Of a DNA stretch of 64,000 nucleotides, positions 7,674 through 17,743 are shown one piece after another. The stretch spans positions 372,001-436,000 of the forward strand of contig NZ_CACSJP010000003.1 of the NCBI RefSeq assembly GCF_902706095.1. Direction: 5' to 3'. Origin of the DNA: Rhizobium sp. 18065 (GTDB taxonomy: Bacteria > Pseudomonadota > Alphaproteobacteria > Rhizobiales > Rhizobiaceae). The translations under genes and the position numbers were made by a program. The notes beneath the pieces are model-generated. The model saw nothing but the letters and a program-made list of their open reading frames with translations. It was not told where the DNA came from and did not search any database. Positions within the stretch are counted from its first letter, which is position 1; each line of letters begins with the position of its first letter.

Positions 7674-9593
7674 ATGAGTGACGTCCACGGCAAGAACGGT
7701 GCAAATTTGACGCCAATGGAAAACAGACCGGGAAAGGTCCGCTACGACAAGGCGCGTGGCATCCCCGAGATCGTCCGGCAGCATGCCAATTCCGCACCGG
7801 AGACGATTGCGGTCATTTCCGACGACACGAGATTGACCTATCGCGAGCTGGATCGCCTGTCGGATGCGTTGGCGGTCTATCTGATCGATCGTGGCGTCGA
7901 GAAAGGTGACGTGGTGTGCCTGCTGGTACCGCGGGCGCTGACGACTGTGGTTGCCAAACTCGCCATCCTGAAAGCCGGCGCCGGTTACCTGCCCGTCGAT
8001 CCGGCCTATCCGACCGACCATCTGCAATATGTGCTGGAAGAATGCCGCCCCAAGGTGATCTTCACGGATGCGGGGCAGGGGCCGGATGTCGATGCCCTGT
8101 CAGCCACAGGCGGCCGGGTCGTCGATCTGCCAAGCCTCCTTCCGACGCTCGGCTCGGGCGATGTCGAAAATCTGCCCTCCGTTCAAGGCGGAGACCTTGC
8201 CTATGTCATGTACACGTCCGGCTCGACCGGACGGCCAAAAGGGGTGGCTGTCTCGCACCGGGGTATCACACGCCTGGTGCTCGAACAGAATTTCGTCGAC
8301 TTCCGTCCGGGTGACATGGTTCTCCATGCCACCACGATTTCTTTCGATGCGTCGACGGTGGATGTCTGGGGCACCTTGCTGAATGGTAGCACGCTCGTGA
8401 TCGTGCCGAAGACGAGCTTCTCGCTGACGGATATACGCGATCTGGTGCGCAGGCACGACATTACCTTCATCAATTTCACCACCGGCCTGTTCAACCTGTT
8501 TGCCGATCATGCCGACGGCGGCCTGCCGAGTTTGCGCCAGGCGATCTTCGGCGGCGAAGTTGCATCGGCCGCGCATGTTCGACGCTTCCTTGCCGCCTAT
8601 CCGAACTGTGTTTTGACCAATGTTTATGGCCCGACGGAAGCAGCCTGCATCGCCACGACCTACACCGTACCGCGAGACTTCGAGGCGACTGAGCTGCCGA
8701 TCGGTCGCGCCATTGCCCATACCGGTGTCTTCCTGTTGGATGAGGAGATGCAGGTCGTGCCGGCCGGCACCGAAGGCCAGATCGCAATTGCCGGAGACGG
8801 CCTTGCCATCGGCTATTTCAAGCGTCCTGATCTGACCAAGGAGCGGTTCGTCACGGTTGAGACCGCCAATGGTCCGCTGCGCTGCTATCTCACCGGTGAT
8901 CTTGGTGTCGCCGACGAGGACGGCCTCTTTCACTTCAGGGGTCGCCGCGACCGGCAGGTCAAGATCAACGGTAAACGCATCGAACTGGAAGAAATAGAAG
9001 CAGCACTGCGTCGCCATCCCCGGTTGCTGGAGGCAGTGGTCGAATGCCGTGAACCGGGCGGTATCAAAAGGATCATTGCCTATCTGCGGCCACGCGACCC
9101 GCAGGACCTCGGCAACTCCAATCTGGTGCCTGCGGTAATGGAACGGCTGCGCAACACGTTGCCGGCCTATATGATCCCGAGTGCTGCAATGGTCCTTGCC
9201 GAGTTCCCCCTGACGCGCGCCGGCAAGATTGACCGGTCGCGGTTGCCCATGCCGCCGACCGAAGGGGTGAAACCCATCGTTCCCGAAAGCCGCAGCGAGG
9301 AGGTTCTGACCCGTCTGTGGCGGGAGGCCCTGGGCCTTGAGGCCATTCCCGTCGACAGGAATTTTTTCGACCTCGGCGGCACATCGCTGCAGCTGATGAG
9401 GGTTCATGCCGGGCTTGAGGTTGAATTGGGGCTGCGCTGCGAGGTTCTCGCACTTTTCAAACATCCGACGGTTCGGGAAATGGCCAGCTTCCTTGATGGT
9501 AGAACCATGAATGCGCCCCGCTCTATGACAGCCGACCAGCGCGCAGCCCTTCAACGAAAAACCATGTCGCAATTTCGGCGGAGCACGCCATGA
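7674..9593 (+). CDS. Free-standing NRPS adenylation-PCP protein
   Basis: This is a 639-residue initiation-type NRPS protein. The adenylation domain (about 20-530) shows the A3 core MYTSGSTGRPKGVAVSHRG, the YGPTEA A5 core, the hinge region GRRDRQVKINGKRIELEEIE and the A10 Lys in RAGKIDRS. A carrier domain follows with the phosphopantetheine Ser571 in LGGTSLQL. No condensation domain is present, so it should load an amino acid and hand it to a downstream partner, most simply the KS of the next protein. By-eye pocket residues in GrsA order read D-A-V-N-I-G-V-C-I plus Lys, which I cannot assign to a substrate. ATG 7674 has AGGGGA just upstream. Its stop overlaps the next gene by 4 bp. Confidence 0.9.
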   Translation: MSDVHGKNGANLTPMENRPGKVRYDKARGIPEIVRQHANSAPETIAVISDDTRLTYRELDRLSDALAVYLIDRGVEKGDVVCLLVPRALTTVVAKLAILKAGAGYLPVDPAYPTDHLQYVLEECRPKVIFTDAGQGPDVDALSATGGRVVDLPSLLPTLGSGDVENLPSVQGGDLAYVMYTSGSTGRPKGVAVSHRGITRLVLEQNFVDFRPGDMVLHATTISFDASTVDVWGTLLNGSTLVIVPKTSFSLTDIRDLVRRHDITFINFTTGLFNLFADHADGGLPSLRQAIFGGEVASAAHVRRFLAAYPNCVLTNVYGPTEAACIATTYTVPRDFEATELPIGRAIAHTGVFLLDEEMQVVPAGTEGQIAIAGDGLAIGYFKRPDLTKERFVTVETANGPLRCYLTGDLGVADEDGLFHFRGRRDRQVKINGKRIELEEIEAALRRHPRLLEAVVECREPGGIKRIIAYLRPRDPQDLGNSNLVPAVMERLRNTLPAYMIPSAAMVLAEFPLTRAGKIDRSRLPMPPTEGVKPIVPESRSEEVLTRLWREALGLEAIPVDRNFFDLGGTSLQLMRVHAGLEVELGLRCEVLALFKHPTVREMASFLDGRTMNAPRSMTADQRAALQRKTMSQFRRSTP

Positions 9594-12500
9594 TAGAGGA
9601 TGATCGGTCCGCGCGTTACCAGTCGGGGGACGCGGACGAGGACAACGGTAACCTGCCCGATGGAATTGCAATCGTCGGCATGTCCGGTCGCTTCCCGGGG
9701 GCTTCGGATGTCGATGCGCTCTGGCAGCTTGTCGAACGCGGCGGCAATGCCTTCAGGATTTTTTCCGCCGACGAGATCGAGGATAGTTTTACCGACGAAG
9801 AACGAGCTTCGCCGGACTATGTCGCTTGTCGTCCTCATCTTGAAGATGTTGACCAGTTTGACGCCGAATTCTTCGGCATGTTCGCACGCGAGGCGGCACT
9901 CACGGATCCCCAGCACCGGATGTTCCTGGAGCTTTGCTGGGAAGCACTGGAGATTGCCGGCTACGATCCCTATCGCAATCCCGGCGTGGTCGGTGTGTTT
10001 GCCGGCTGCTCGATGCCGACCTATCTGCTCAACAACGTCATGGCGGACCGCGCTGCGGTCGAAGAGGTAACCTCCAACTACCAGATCGGCTGCTACAACC
10101 AGCTGATCGGCTCGCTCGGCGACGCATTGGCCACCCGCATCGCTTACAAGTTCAATTTGCGCGGTCCTGCCTTCACGCTGCAATCGGCCTGCTCGACATC
10201 ATTGCTTGCGGTTTCCCAGGCGTGCCAGAACCTGTTGACCTACAGCTGCGACATGGCTCTGGCGGGCGGTGTATCGATCACGATGCCGCAGAAGCGCGGT
10301 TACATCTACCAGGAAGGCGGCATGGTGTCGCGCGATGGCGTGTGCCGGCCATTCGATGCGGATGCCTCAGGAACCGTGTTTGGCAGCGGTGCCGGGGTCG
10401 TCTTGCTGAAGCGCCTCGAGGACGCCATCAACGACGGCGACCTGATCTATTCGGTGATCCGTGGCTACGGCATCAACAATGATGGATCCGACAAGATCGG
10501 CTTCACCGCACCCAGCGCCGAAGGTCAGGCGGAGGCCATTGGTGCAGCGATCGCGCGCGCCGGTGTCGACCCCTCCACAATCGGATATGTCGAATGCCAT
10601 GGAACAGCGACCCCTCTCGGGGACCCGATCGAATTCTCCGGCTTGAAAGGGGCTTTTGCTGAAGTCACCGGAAAAGCCGAAATCTGCGCGCTGGGTTCGC
10701 TGAAGGGCAGTATCGGCCATCTGGATGCCGCAGCCGGCGTGTCGGGCCTGATCAAGGCGACGATGGCGTTGCACCATCGCAAGATTCCAGCCATGCCGAA
10801 TTTCAAGTCCGCCAATCCGCGCATCGACCTGCAGGACACGCCATTCTACATTCCGACCGAGACCCGCGACTGGCCCGAGACCGATACGCCAAGGCGGGCA
10901 GGTGTGAGCGCTTTCGGGGTCGGAGGCACGAATATCCACCTCGTCCTGGAAGAGGCGCCAGCCTCCCACCGTCCGGATGCTGTGCAAAGCTCCGGCCCGT
11001 TCATCCTGCCACTGTCCGCACGGTCGGACGCGGCGCTGTCGGATATGCGCAGGAACCTCGCGGGCTATCTCGAAAAGAACAGCACTGTGTCGTTGTCGCA
11101 GGTTGCAAGAACGCTGCAGCAGGGGCGGCACGATTTCAAGACACGGACGTCCGTCGCGGTGACGTCCGTCGCGGCTGCCGTCGAGCAGCTCCGCGCAGAA
11201 ACACTGGTGAGCGGTGTTGCCGAAGACAGGCCGCCACCGGTCGTTTTCATGTTTCCGGGGCAGGGCTCGCAATATGTCGGCATGGGTGCCGCGCTTTATA
11301 ACAGCGAACCCGAATTTGCGCGCTGGATAGACCGAGGCACCGAACTGTTGAAGATGCGCTTCAATGTCGATGTGCGCGATTATATCTGCCACACCGGACC
11401 GGTGAGCGCCGCCATGGCGGCAGAGCAGCGTGAAACGCGGATCGCGCAACCCTGCCTCTATCTGGTCGAATACGCTTTGGCCCAGCTTTGGATGAGCCGC
11501 GGCCTGAAACCCGATGCCATGATCGGGCACAGTGTCGGCGAATTTGTCGCGGCGACGCTTGCCAATGTGATTTCGTTCGAAGACGCTCTGACGCTGGTGG
11601 CGTCCCGCGGTCAGCTGATGCAGAATCAGGCGCCTGGCGCCATGCTCTCGGTTCGCGCATCGCCAGAGACCCTGCAGGGCTATCTGCGGGGAGGGGCCGA
11701 GATCGCGGCGATCAATGCGCCGAAACTCTGCGTCGCATCCGGTCCGATGGACGACATCGAGGCACTGTGTTTTGCGCTCGAAAAAGCCGGCATCGCCTTC
11801 AGCCGGCTGCATACGTCGCATGCCTTCCATTCTGCGATGATGGAGCCGTGCATCGACGAGCTGCGCGACGTTGCCGCGAAAGTCACCTATGGCCGTGCAA
11901 CCATCCCCTATATTTCCTGTGTCACGGGTGGCTGGCAGAACGATGAGCTTGGATCATCGCCGGACTACTGGTCGAGACATTGCCGGGAGCCGGTGCGCTT
12001 TTCCGATGGTCTGATCGCGCTGTGCCAGGATCAGAGCCCGATCCTGCTCGAGGTTGGCCCCGGTCGGACCCTGTCGGTCTTTGCCGCCCAGACGATCGGC
12101 CGCAGCGAACTGAGTGCCATCGTGCAATCGCTGCCGGAACACGACAATGCCCAGGCGGCTCCCAGGGTGATGGCGGAAGCGCATGGCCGGATGTGGATGG
12201 CCGGAAGCGACCTTCCCTGGCCGAACCTTCCGCTCGGCCGCGAGCGCACCCTGCCTCTGCCGACTTACCCTTTCCAGCGTCAACGGCACTGGATTGATGC
12301 CCCACCTTCGGTTCGCCGCGCCCGTGCGGCTCAGCCGGCCCGGGTCACGGCGACATCTGAGACAATCGTAAGCGAGTTACCTGTAACCAGTGAGGTGGAA
12401 ACCATGAATGCTATCAGCACAATCGCCATCGCAGACCGTGTCCCCGGACTTGAGACGTCGCTTCTGACGCTGTTGAGCGACATGTCTGGTGAAGTGCTTG

Positions 12501-15500
12501 AAGCCGGCAACCGCAATGACAGTTTCCTCGAACTCGGCTTTGATTCTCTGTTCATCGGGCAGTTCGCGCAAAAGATCGACAAGCAGTATGGCGTGAAGAT
12601 TTCCTTCCGGGAACTGTTGAGCAACATTCCGTCGATCGCCGCTCTCGCGAAGTACCTCGACAATGCGCTGCCACCTGAAACAGCGCCTGTGGAAATTGCG
12701 ACACCGGTTGCGCCTCCGGTTTCCATGATACCAGCCACGATGACACCGGCCCCCATTGCGCCGGCTCCGGTCGCTGCACCGATGCCTCTGCCGATCATTG
12801 CGCGCGGTGCAGCCGTCGATGGCAGTCTGGAAGCCGTGCTGCAGTCCCAGCTGGCACTCGCCCAGACGCTGTTTGCCCAGCAACTCCAGTTGCTTCAGGG
12901 GACAGGCCAGCCGATTCAGGTGCCAGCGGCCCCGGCATTGCTCGCTGCTGCTGCCCCCGTTGCCAAACAGCCAACCGCGACTGTGCCGGCCAGCACGACC
13001 TCGGCCAGCACGACCCCGGCAATGGCTCTGTCTACGAGTGCCGTATCGGTCAGCGAAAGCGCGGCGGAGATCGGTGGCGAGCGCTATCGGCGCTACCAGC
13101 AGGGCTCCGTGGCGACCAAGACCGAATTATCGCCGGCAAAAGAAGCTTTTCTCAACGATTTGATCCTCGCCTATTCCAACCGGAACAAGGGATCGAAAGC
13201 CTATACGCAGGAGAACCGCAAGCGTCTTGCCGACCCACGCACAGCGTCGGGCTTCCGCGCCGAGTGGAAGGAGATGACTTTCCCCGTCGTCAGTGACCGC
13301 TCCAAGGGCGCGCGTATCTGGGACATCGATGGTCACGAATACATCGATCTGGTCAATGGCTTCGGCCAGACCGCATTCGGTCACGCGCCGGACTTCGTCG
13401 TCGATGCGATGAAGGAACAGATGGACGCCGGTTTCGCCATTGGCCCGCAGACGCCGCTTGCCGGCGAGGTTGCTGAACTGATCAGCGAAATGACCGGCCA
13501 TGAGCGCGTAACCTTCTGCAATACCGGCTCGGAGGCCGTTATGGCGGCCATGCGCCTTGCACGCGCCGTCACCGGTCGCGACCGGATCGTGGTGTTTGCC
13601 AACGATTATCACGGCCAGTTCGACGAGGTTCTGGTCAAGGGACGCGCCCGCACGAAGGAGCCGGTGGCGCTGCCGATTGCGGCCGGCATCCCCTCGGGCT
13701 CGGTCGGCAACATGGTCGTCCTGCCTTATGGCAGTGACGAAAGCCTCGACTGGATCCGCGCCAATGCGCAGGATCTGGCCGCGGTGATCATCGAGCCAAT
13801 CCAGAGCCGCCATCCGGAACTGCGCCCGCAGGAATTCGTGCGCAGCCTTCGCCAGATCGCCACCGATGCGGAATTTGCGCTGGTGTTCGATGAGGTCGTG
13901 ACCGGTTTTCGCGTCGATCCAGGCGGTATGCAGGCGATCTGGGGCATCCAGGGTGACATGGCCACGTTCGGCAAGGTCGTTGGCGGTGGGATGCCCATCG
14001 GCGTGCTCACCGGTACGAGCCGGTTTATGGATGCGCTCGATGGTGGCCACTGGACCTATGGCGATGATTCCGTGCCGAATGTCGTTCCGACCTTCTTTGC
14101 CGGAACGTTCGTCCGTCATCCGGTTGTCCTGGCTGCAGCAAAAGCGGTTCTTCATCACATCAAGGGCGAGGGCTCGGCACTCTACAGCCGCGTTGCCCCC
14201 CGGACTGAAGCGCTGGTCGAAGAAATCAATGCCGAACTGGTCAAGCGCGGCATCGCGCCGAGCCTGCGCGGCTACAAGAGCTGGTTCGTCACGGATTTCA
14301 GCAGCCAGGATCCGCTTGGCGGCCTGTTCTATCCCTATCTCCGGATGAACGGCATCCACATTCAGGACGGCTATCCGTGCTTCCTGACAACGGCGCATAC
14401 CGAAGAGGATTTCAAGACCATTGCGCGGGCATTCCGCGATGCGATCGATGCCCTGCAATGCGTCGGCATTCTCATGCCGAAAGGTCAGGGAGAACTTGCC
14501 GGTACACCCAAAGCGATTGCTGCGCCGGTCAAGACCGAGCGGCCGGAAAGCGCTGCCCTGACCGAGGCACAATCGGAAATCTGGTTGGCCGCGCAGGCTG
14601 GCGAAGAAGCCTCCTGCTCCTTCAATGAATCGCTGTCGCTGGCGCTGAACGGCACCTTCGACCGCCAGGCGTTTCTGGCAGCGCTGAGGACCGTGGTCGA
14701 TCGCCATGACGCTTTGCACATCCGCTTCGATCGCAACGGCGAACGGTTCCGCTTCACACCGGATTTTGTTTTGCCCGTCGAGGTTCTCGACCTGGCAGCG
14801 GAGACGGAATCAGCTCAGATCCTCGACGCCTTGATCGAAAGGGATGCGGTCACGCCGTTCGATCTGGTGCAAGGCCCGCTCGCCAGGGCCTATCTGGTAC
14901 GCCTGGATGAAGACAGGCATGTCTTTGTCTTCACGGCACATCACATCATCTGCGATGGCTGGTCGCTGAACGTGATCATCAATGAACTGTCCGCAGCCTA
15001 CTCAGCAGCGCTGCGCGGTGAGAAAGCCGAGTTCGAACCCGCACTGTCCTTCGCCGACTATGCGACCAAATTTGCCCCGAAGGACGATGTCAGCCGCGAG
15101 ACCGCGCGCTTCTGGCAGGAGCAGTACAAGGTTCTCCCCGAGCCTGCAGACATGCCGTTCGACAGGCCCCATCCAGATCACAAGAGCTTTGCCGGCGGCA
15201 CCTGCACGGCGATGATTTCCGCGGATGTGTGCAAGCAGATCAAGAAGCGCGGTGCCCGCTCTGGTGCGACGCTCTTCTCGACCATGCTGGCCGCACTTCA
15301 GGTCATGCTGGCCCGTCTGTCGGGCGAACCCGATGTGGTTATCGCCATTCCATCGGCCGGCCAGAGCCTGCTGGAAGACAAGATCCTGGTCGGCCACTGC
15401 GTCAACCTCCTGCCGCTGCGCCAGATGGTCGATGCCTCCGTCTCGTTCGAAGACCACCTGAAGGCGACGCAACAGCTTGTCCTGAAGGCTTTCGAGCATC

Positions 15501-17743
15501 AGGACTACACCTATGGCACGCTGGTCAAGACACTCGGTGTCAAGCGCGATCCGCGCCGTTTGCCGCTGACCGGGATCCAGTTCAATCTGGAGCGGGTTGC
15601 TGCCAATGCGGAGTTTGCTGGCCTTGATGCGAAGATCGTGCCGAACCCTAAGGCCTTTTCCAATTTCGACATGTTCCTCAACATGATCGAGGGGGCTGAC
15701 GGGATCCGGATCGATGTCGACTATAATGCCGACGTCCTGGACCGCACCACCGTGGATCGTTGGATCGGCCATTTGGCCACGCTCGTCACAGCCCTTGCGC
15801 AGGACATGCAACGACCTGTTGCGTCGCTGGATCTGCTGTCTGCGGATGAAACCACATGGCTGGCCGACGGGCTCAACCAGAGTGCCGCGGACTATGATCG
15901 CGACCAGTTCGCATTCTCGCTGTTTTCGGACAATGCCAGACAGTTTCCCGACACCGTTGCGGCCCGTCACGGCGGCCATGCGATGAGCTATGGCGAGCTT
16001 GAGAAGCGCTCGAACCAGTTTGCGCGTCATATCCGCTCGCTTGTCCCGGGGCAGGGGCAACGTATCGCTCTTCTGGCCGATCGTTCGCTCGATATGCTGG
16101 CCGCATTGATAGGTATCATGAAGGCCGGGCATGCCTATGTTCCGCTCGACCCAGGCCACCCCGAAACACGGCTGCGCCAGACGCTGACAACGGCACAGCC
16201 GACGGCCATGGTTTGCGATAGCGTGGCTGCTGCGGGACTCGCTGCCGATACAGTCACTGTCATCCGCCTCGACAAGGATGCGGACGCCATCGCGGCACAT
16301 TCCGGCTCGGCGCTCGACGCGCTGCCGTCCGATACCGAGACCACTGCCTATGTGATCTTTACCTCGGGTTCGACGGGCACGCCCAAGGGGGTGGCGATCT
16401 CGCACCGCGCTCTGACGAACTTTCTCCAATCGATGGCGCGCGAGCCGGGCTTCACCGCCAAGGACGTTCTGGTTGCCGTCACGACAATATCCTTCGATAT
16501 CGCCGGCCTTGAACTCTATCTGCCTCTGATCGCCGGCGGACAGGTCGTGATTGCCGACCGCGCCCAGGTGGAGGACGGCTTCGGCCTGGTTCGCCTGGTC
16601 AAGGAGAGCGGGGCAACGGTTCTGCAGGCGACGCCGACGCTTTGGCAGATGCTGGTCGAGGCCGGGTTGGACGGGTCGATGTCGCTGAAGAAACTCTGCG
16701 GCGGCGAAGCCCTGCCGAAGGCTCTGGCGCGCACGCTGGCCGGCATGCAGGGCGAGTTGTGGAACATGTATGGTCCGACCGAAACGACGATCTGGTCTTC
16801 GGTGGCCCAGATTGCCGATGAGGATGCACCGATCACAATCGGGCACCCGATTGCCAATACCCAACTGCATATCCTGGCTGCCGACGGCCGCCTTTGCCCG
16901 GTAGGTGTCACTGGCGAACTTTACATCGGCGGCGATGGTCTGGCGCAACGCTATTTCGAGCGCCCGGATCTGACCGAGGCTGCTTTCGTCGAACGCGATA
17001 TCGGCACCGGCAGCGCGCAGCGCCTCTACAAGACCGGTGACCTTGGCAAGCGGCTGGCCGATGGCTCGCTGCAACTGCTGGGACGGCGAGACAACCAGAT
17101 CAAGCTGCGCGGCTTCCGCATCGAGCTGGGTGATATCGAAACGGTGATCTCCCAGGTGCCAGGCATGCGTCAATGCGCGGTGATCGGTGCGCGCAACGGA
17201 AAGGGCGATCTTGTCCTGGTTTGCTATTTCGTCGCCGAGTCCGGCACGCCGGCGGCAGACAGCCTGCAACTGGCCACCGGGGTCAGGGCGCAGTTGCCGG
17301 CCTATATGGTTCCAAGCATCTGGTCACTGGAAACCGAATTGCCGCAGACGGCAAATGGAAAGCTCGACCGTAAGACCCTGACAGCACGCGATATCCGTCG
17401 CAGCGACGTTGAACAGGCCGTTGTCAAGATCAAGCCGCGCACACCTATGGAAGAAAAGCTGTGGGGGATCTGGAAAGGCGTACTCGATGTCGAGACCCTG
17501 GGGGTCGAGGACAATCTCTATTCGCTGGGCGCAGACTCGCTGACAATCTTCCGCATCGCTGCCCGGATGCTGGACGCCGGGCTGCCGCTGGAGGCCAAGC
17601 ATCTACTTCGCCATCCCTCCATTGCCGAACTGGCAGCCTATGCGGAAGAGCAGGAGGAAACTCCGGCTGTCGCCACCACCTATCAGATCCCGTCTCTTTC
17701 CGATTTCCGCAATGGCGCCCGTCGCCGGATCGAGAGCCTGTGA
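9590..17743 (+). CDS. Hybrid PKS-NRPS megasynthase KS-AT-ACP-AMT-C-A-PCP
   Basis: This 2717-residue assembly-line protein has the following domains, with residues read from codons. KS about 24-457, with Cys201 (SACSTS), His337 and His377, complete. AT about 548-860, with Ser648 in GHSVGE and HAFH at 744-747, typical of malonyl-CoA specificity. ACP with Ser986 in LGFDSL. An Ala/Pro-rich linker at about 1030-1155. A class-III (GSA-type) aminotransferase at about 1165-1600, with PLP Lys1462 in TFGKVVGGG. Condensation domain from about 1650, with intact HHIICDG (His1785). Adenylation from about 2115, with FTSGSTGTPKG. PCP Ser2650 in LGADSL. The A-domain pocket by eye reads D-I-L-Q-L-G-M-I-W-K, nearly the known glycine code. 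No KR/DH/ER is present. The AMT after the ACP should turn the beta-keto intermediate into a beta-amine, as in iturin- or microcystin-type systems. Confidence 0.93.
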   Translation: MIEDDRSARYQSGDADEDNGNLPDGIAIVGMSGRFPGASDVDALWQLVERGGNAFRIFSADEIEDSFTDEERASPDYVACRPHLEDVDQFDAEFFGMFAREAALTDPQHRMFLELCWEALEIAGYDPYRNPGVVGVFAGCSMPTYLLNNVMADRAAVEEVTSNYQIGCYNQLIGSLGDALATRIAYKFNLRGPAFTLQSACSTSLLAVSQACQNLLTYSCDMALAGGVSITMPQKRGYIYQEGGMVSRDGVCRPFDADASGTVFGSGAGVVLLKRLEDAINDGDLIYSVIRGYGINNDGSDKIGFTAPSAEGQAEAIGAAIARAGVDPSTIGYVECHGTATPLGDPIEFSGLKGAFAEVTGKAEICALGSLKGSIGHLDAAAGVSGLIKATMALHHRKIPAMPNFKSANPRIDLQDTPFYIPTETRDWPETDTPRRAGVSAFGVGGTNIHLVLEEAPASHRPDAVQSSGPFILPLSARSDAALSDMRRNLAGYLEKNSTVSLSQVARTLQQGRHDFKTRTSVAVTSVAAAVEQLRAETLVSGVAEDRPPPVVFMFPGQGSQYVGMGAALYNSEPEFARWIDRGTELLKMRFNVDVRDYICHTGPVSAAMAAEQRETRIAQPCLYLVEYALAQLWMSRGLKPDAMIGHSVGEFVAATLANVISFEDALTLVASRGQLMQNQAPGAMLSVRASPETLQGYLRGGAEIAAINAPKLCVASGPMDDIEALCFALEKAGIAFSRLHTSHAFHSAMMEPCIDELRDVAAKVTYGRATIPYISCVTGGWQNDELGSSPDYWSRHCREPVRFSDGLIALCQDQSPILLEVGPGRTLSVFAAQTIGRSELSAIVQSLPEHDNAQAAPRVMAEAHGRMWMAGSDLPWPNLPLGRERTLPLPTYPFQRQRHWIDAPPSVRRARAAQPARVTATSETIVSELPVTSEVETMNAISTIAIADRVPGLETSLLTLLSDMSGEVLEAGNRNDSFLELGFDSLFIGQFAQKIDKQYGVKISFRELLSNIPSIAALAKYLDNALPPETAPVEIATPVAPPVSMIPATMTPAPIAPAPVAAPMPLPIIARGAAVDGSLEAVLQSQLALAQTLFAQQLQLLQGTGQPIQVPAAPALLAAAAPVAKQPTATVPASTTSASTTPAMALSTSAVSVSESAAEIGGERYRRYQQGSVATKTELSPAKEAFLNDLILAYSNRNKGSKAYTQENRKRLADPRTASGFRAEWKEMTFPVVSDRSKGARIWDIDGHEYIDLVNGFGQTAFGHAPDFVVDAMKEQMDAGFAIGPQTPLAGEVAELISEMTGHERVTFCNTGSEAVMAAMRLARAVTGRDRIVVFANDYHGQFDEVLVKGRARTKEPVALPIAAGIPSGSVGNMVVLPYGSDESLDWIRANAQDLAAVIIEPIQSRHPELRPQEFVRSLRQIATDAEFALVFDEVVTGFRVDPGGMQAIWGIQGDMATFGKVVGGGMPIGVLTGTSRFMDALDGGHWTYGDDSVPNVVPTFFAGTFVRHPVVLAAAKAVLHHIKGEGSALYSRVAPRTEALVEEINAELVKRGIAPSLRGYKSWFVTDFSSQDPLGGLFYPYLRMNGIHIQDGYPCFLTTAHTEEDFKTIARAFRDAIDALQCVGILMPKGQGELAGTPKAIAAPVKTERPESAALTEAQSEIWLAAQAGEEASCSFNESLSLALNGTFDRQAFLAALRTVVDRHDALHIRFDRNGERFRFTPDFVLPVEVLDLAAETESAQILDALIERDAVTPFDLVQGPLARAYLVRLDEDRHVFVFTAHHIICDGWSLNVIINELSAAYSAALRGEKAEFEPALSFADYATKFAPKDDVSRETARFWQEQYKVLPEPADMPFDRPHPDHKSFAGGTCTAMISADVCKQIKKRGARSGATLFSTMLAALQVMLARLSGEPDVVIAIPSAGQSLLEDKILVGHCVNLLPLRQMVDASVSFEDHLKATQQLVLKAFEHQDYTYGTLVKTLGVKRDPRRLPLTGIQFNLERVAANAEFAGLDAKIVPNPKAFSNFDMFLNMIEGADGIRIDVDYNADVLDRTTVDRWIGHLATLVTALAQDMQRPVASLDLLSADETTWLADGLNQSAADYDRDQFAFSLFSDNARQFPDTVAARHGGHAMSYGELEKRSNQFARHIRSLVPGQGQRIALLADRSLDMLAALIGIMKAGHAYVPLDPGHPETRLRQTLTTAQPTAMVCDSVAAAGLAADTVTVIRLDKDADAIAAHSGSALDALPSDTETTAYVIFTSGSTGTPKGVAISHRALTNFLQSMAREPGFTAKDVLVAVTTISFDIAGLELYLPLIAGGQVVIADRAQVEDGFGLVRLVKESGATVLQATPTLWQMLVEAGLDGSMSLKKLCGGEALPKALARTLAGMQGELWNMYGPTETTIWSSVAQIADEDAPITIGHPIANTQLHILAADGRLCPVGVTGELYIGGDGLAQRYFERPDLTEAAFVERDIGTGSAQRLYKTGDLGKRLADGSLQLLGRRDNQIKLRGFRIELGDIETVISQVPGMRQCAVIGARNGKGDLVLVCYFVAESGTPAADSLQLATGVRAQLPAYMVPSIWSLETELPQTANGKLDRKTLTARDIRRSDVEQAVVKIKPRTPMEEKLWGIWKGVLDVETLGVEDNLYSLGADSLTIFRIAARMLDAGLPLEAKHLLRHPSIAELAAYAEEQEETPAVATTYQIPSLSDFRNGARRRIESL

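Noticed and set aside
15002..17269. Reverse open frame of 755 codons inside the PKS-NRPS gene
   Set aside because: It is a shadow of the C and A domains, which carry every catalytic motif on the forward strand. Similar shadows at 8100-9671 and 13127-14719 were rejected for the same reason.
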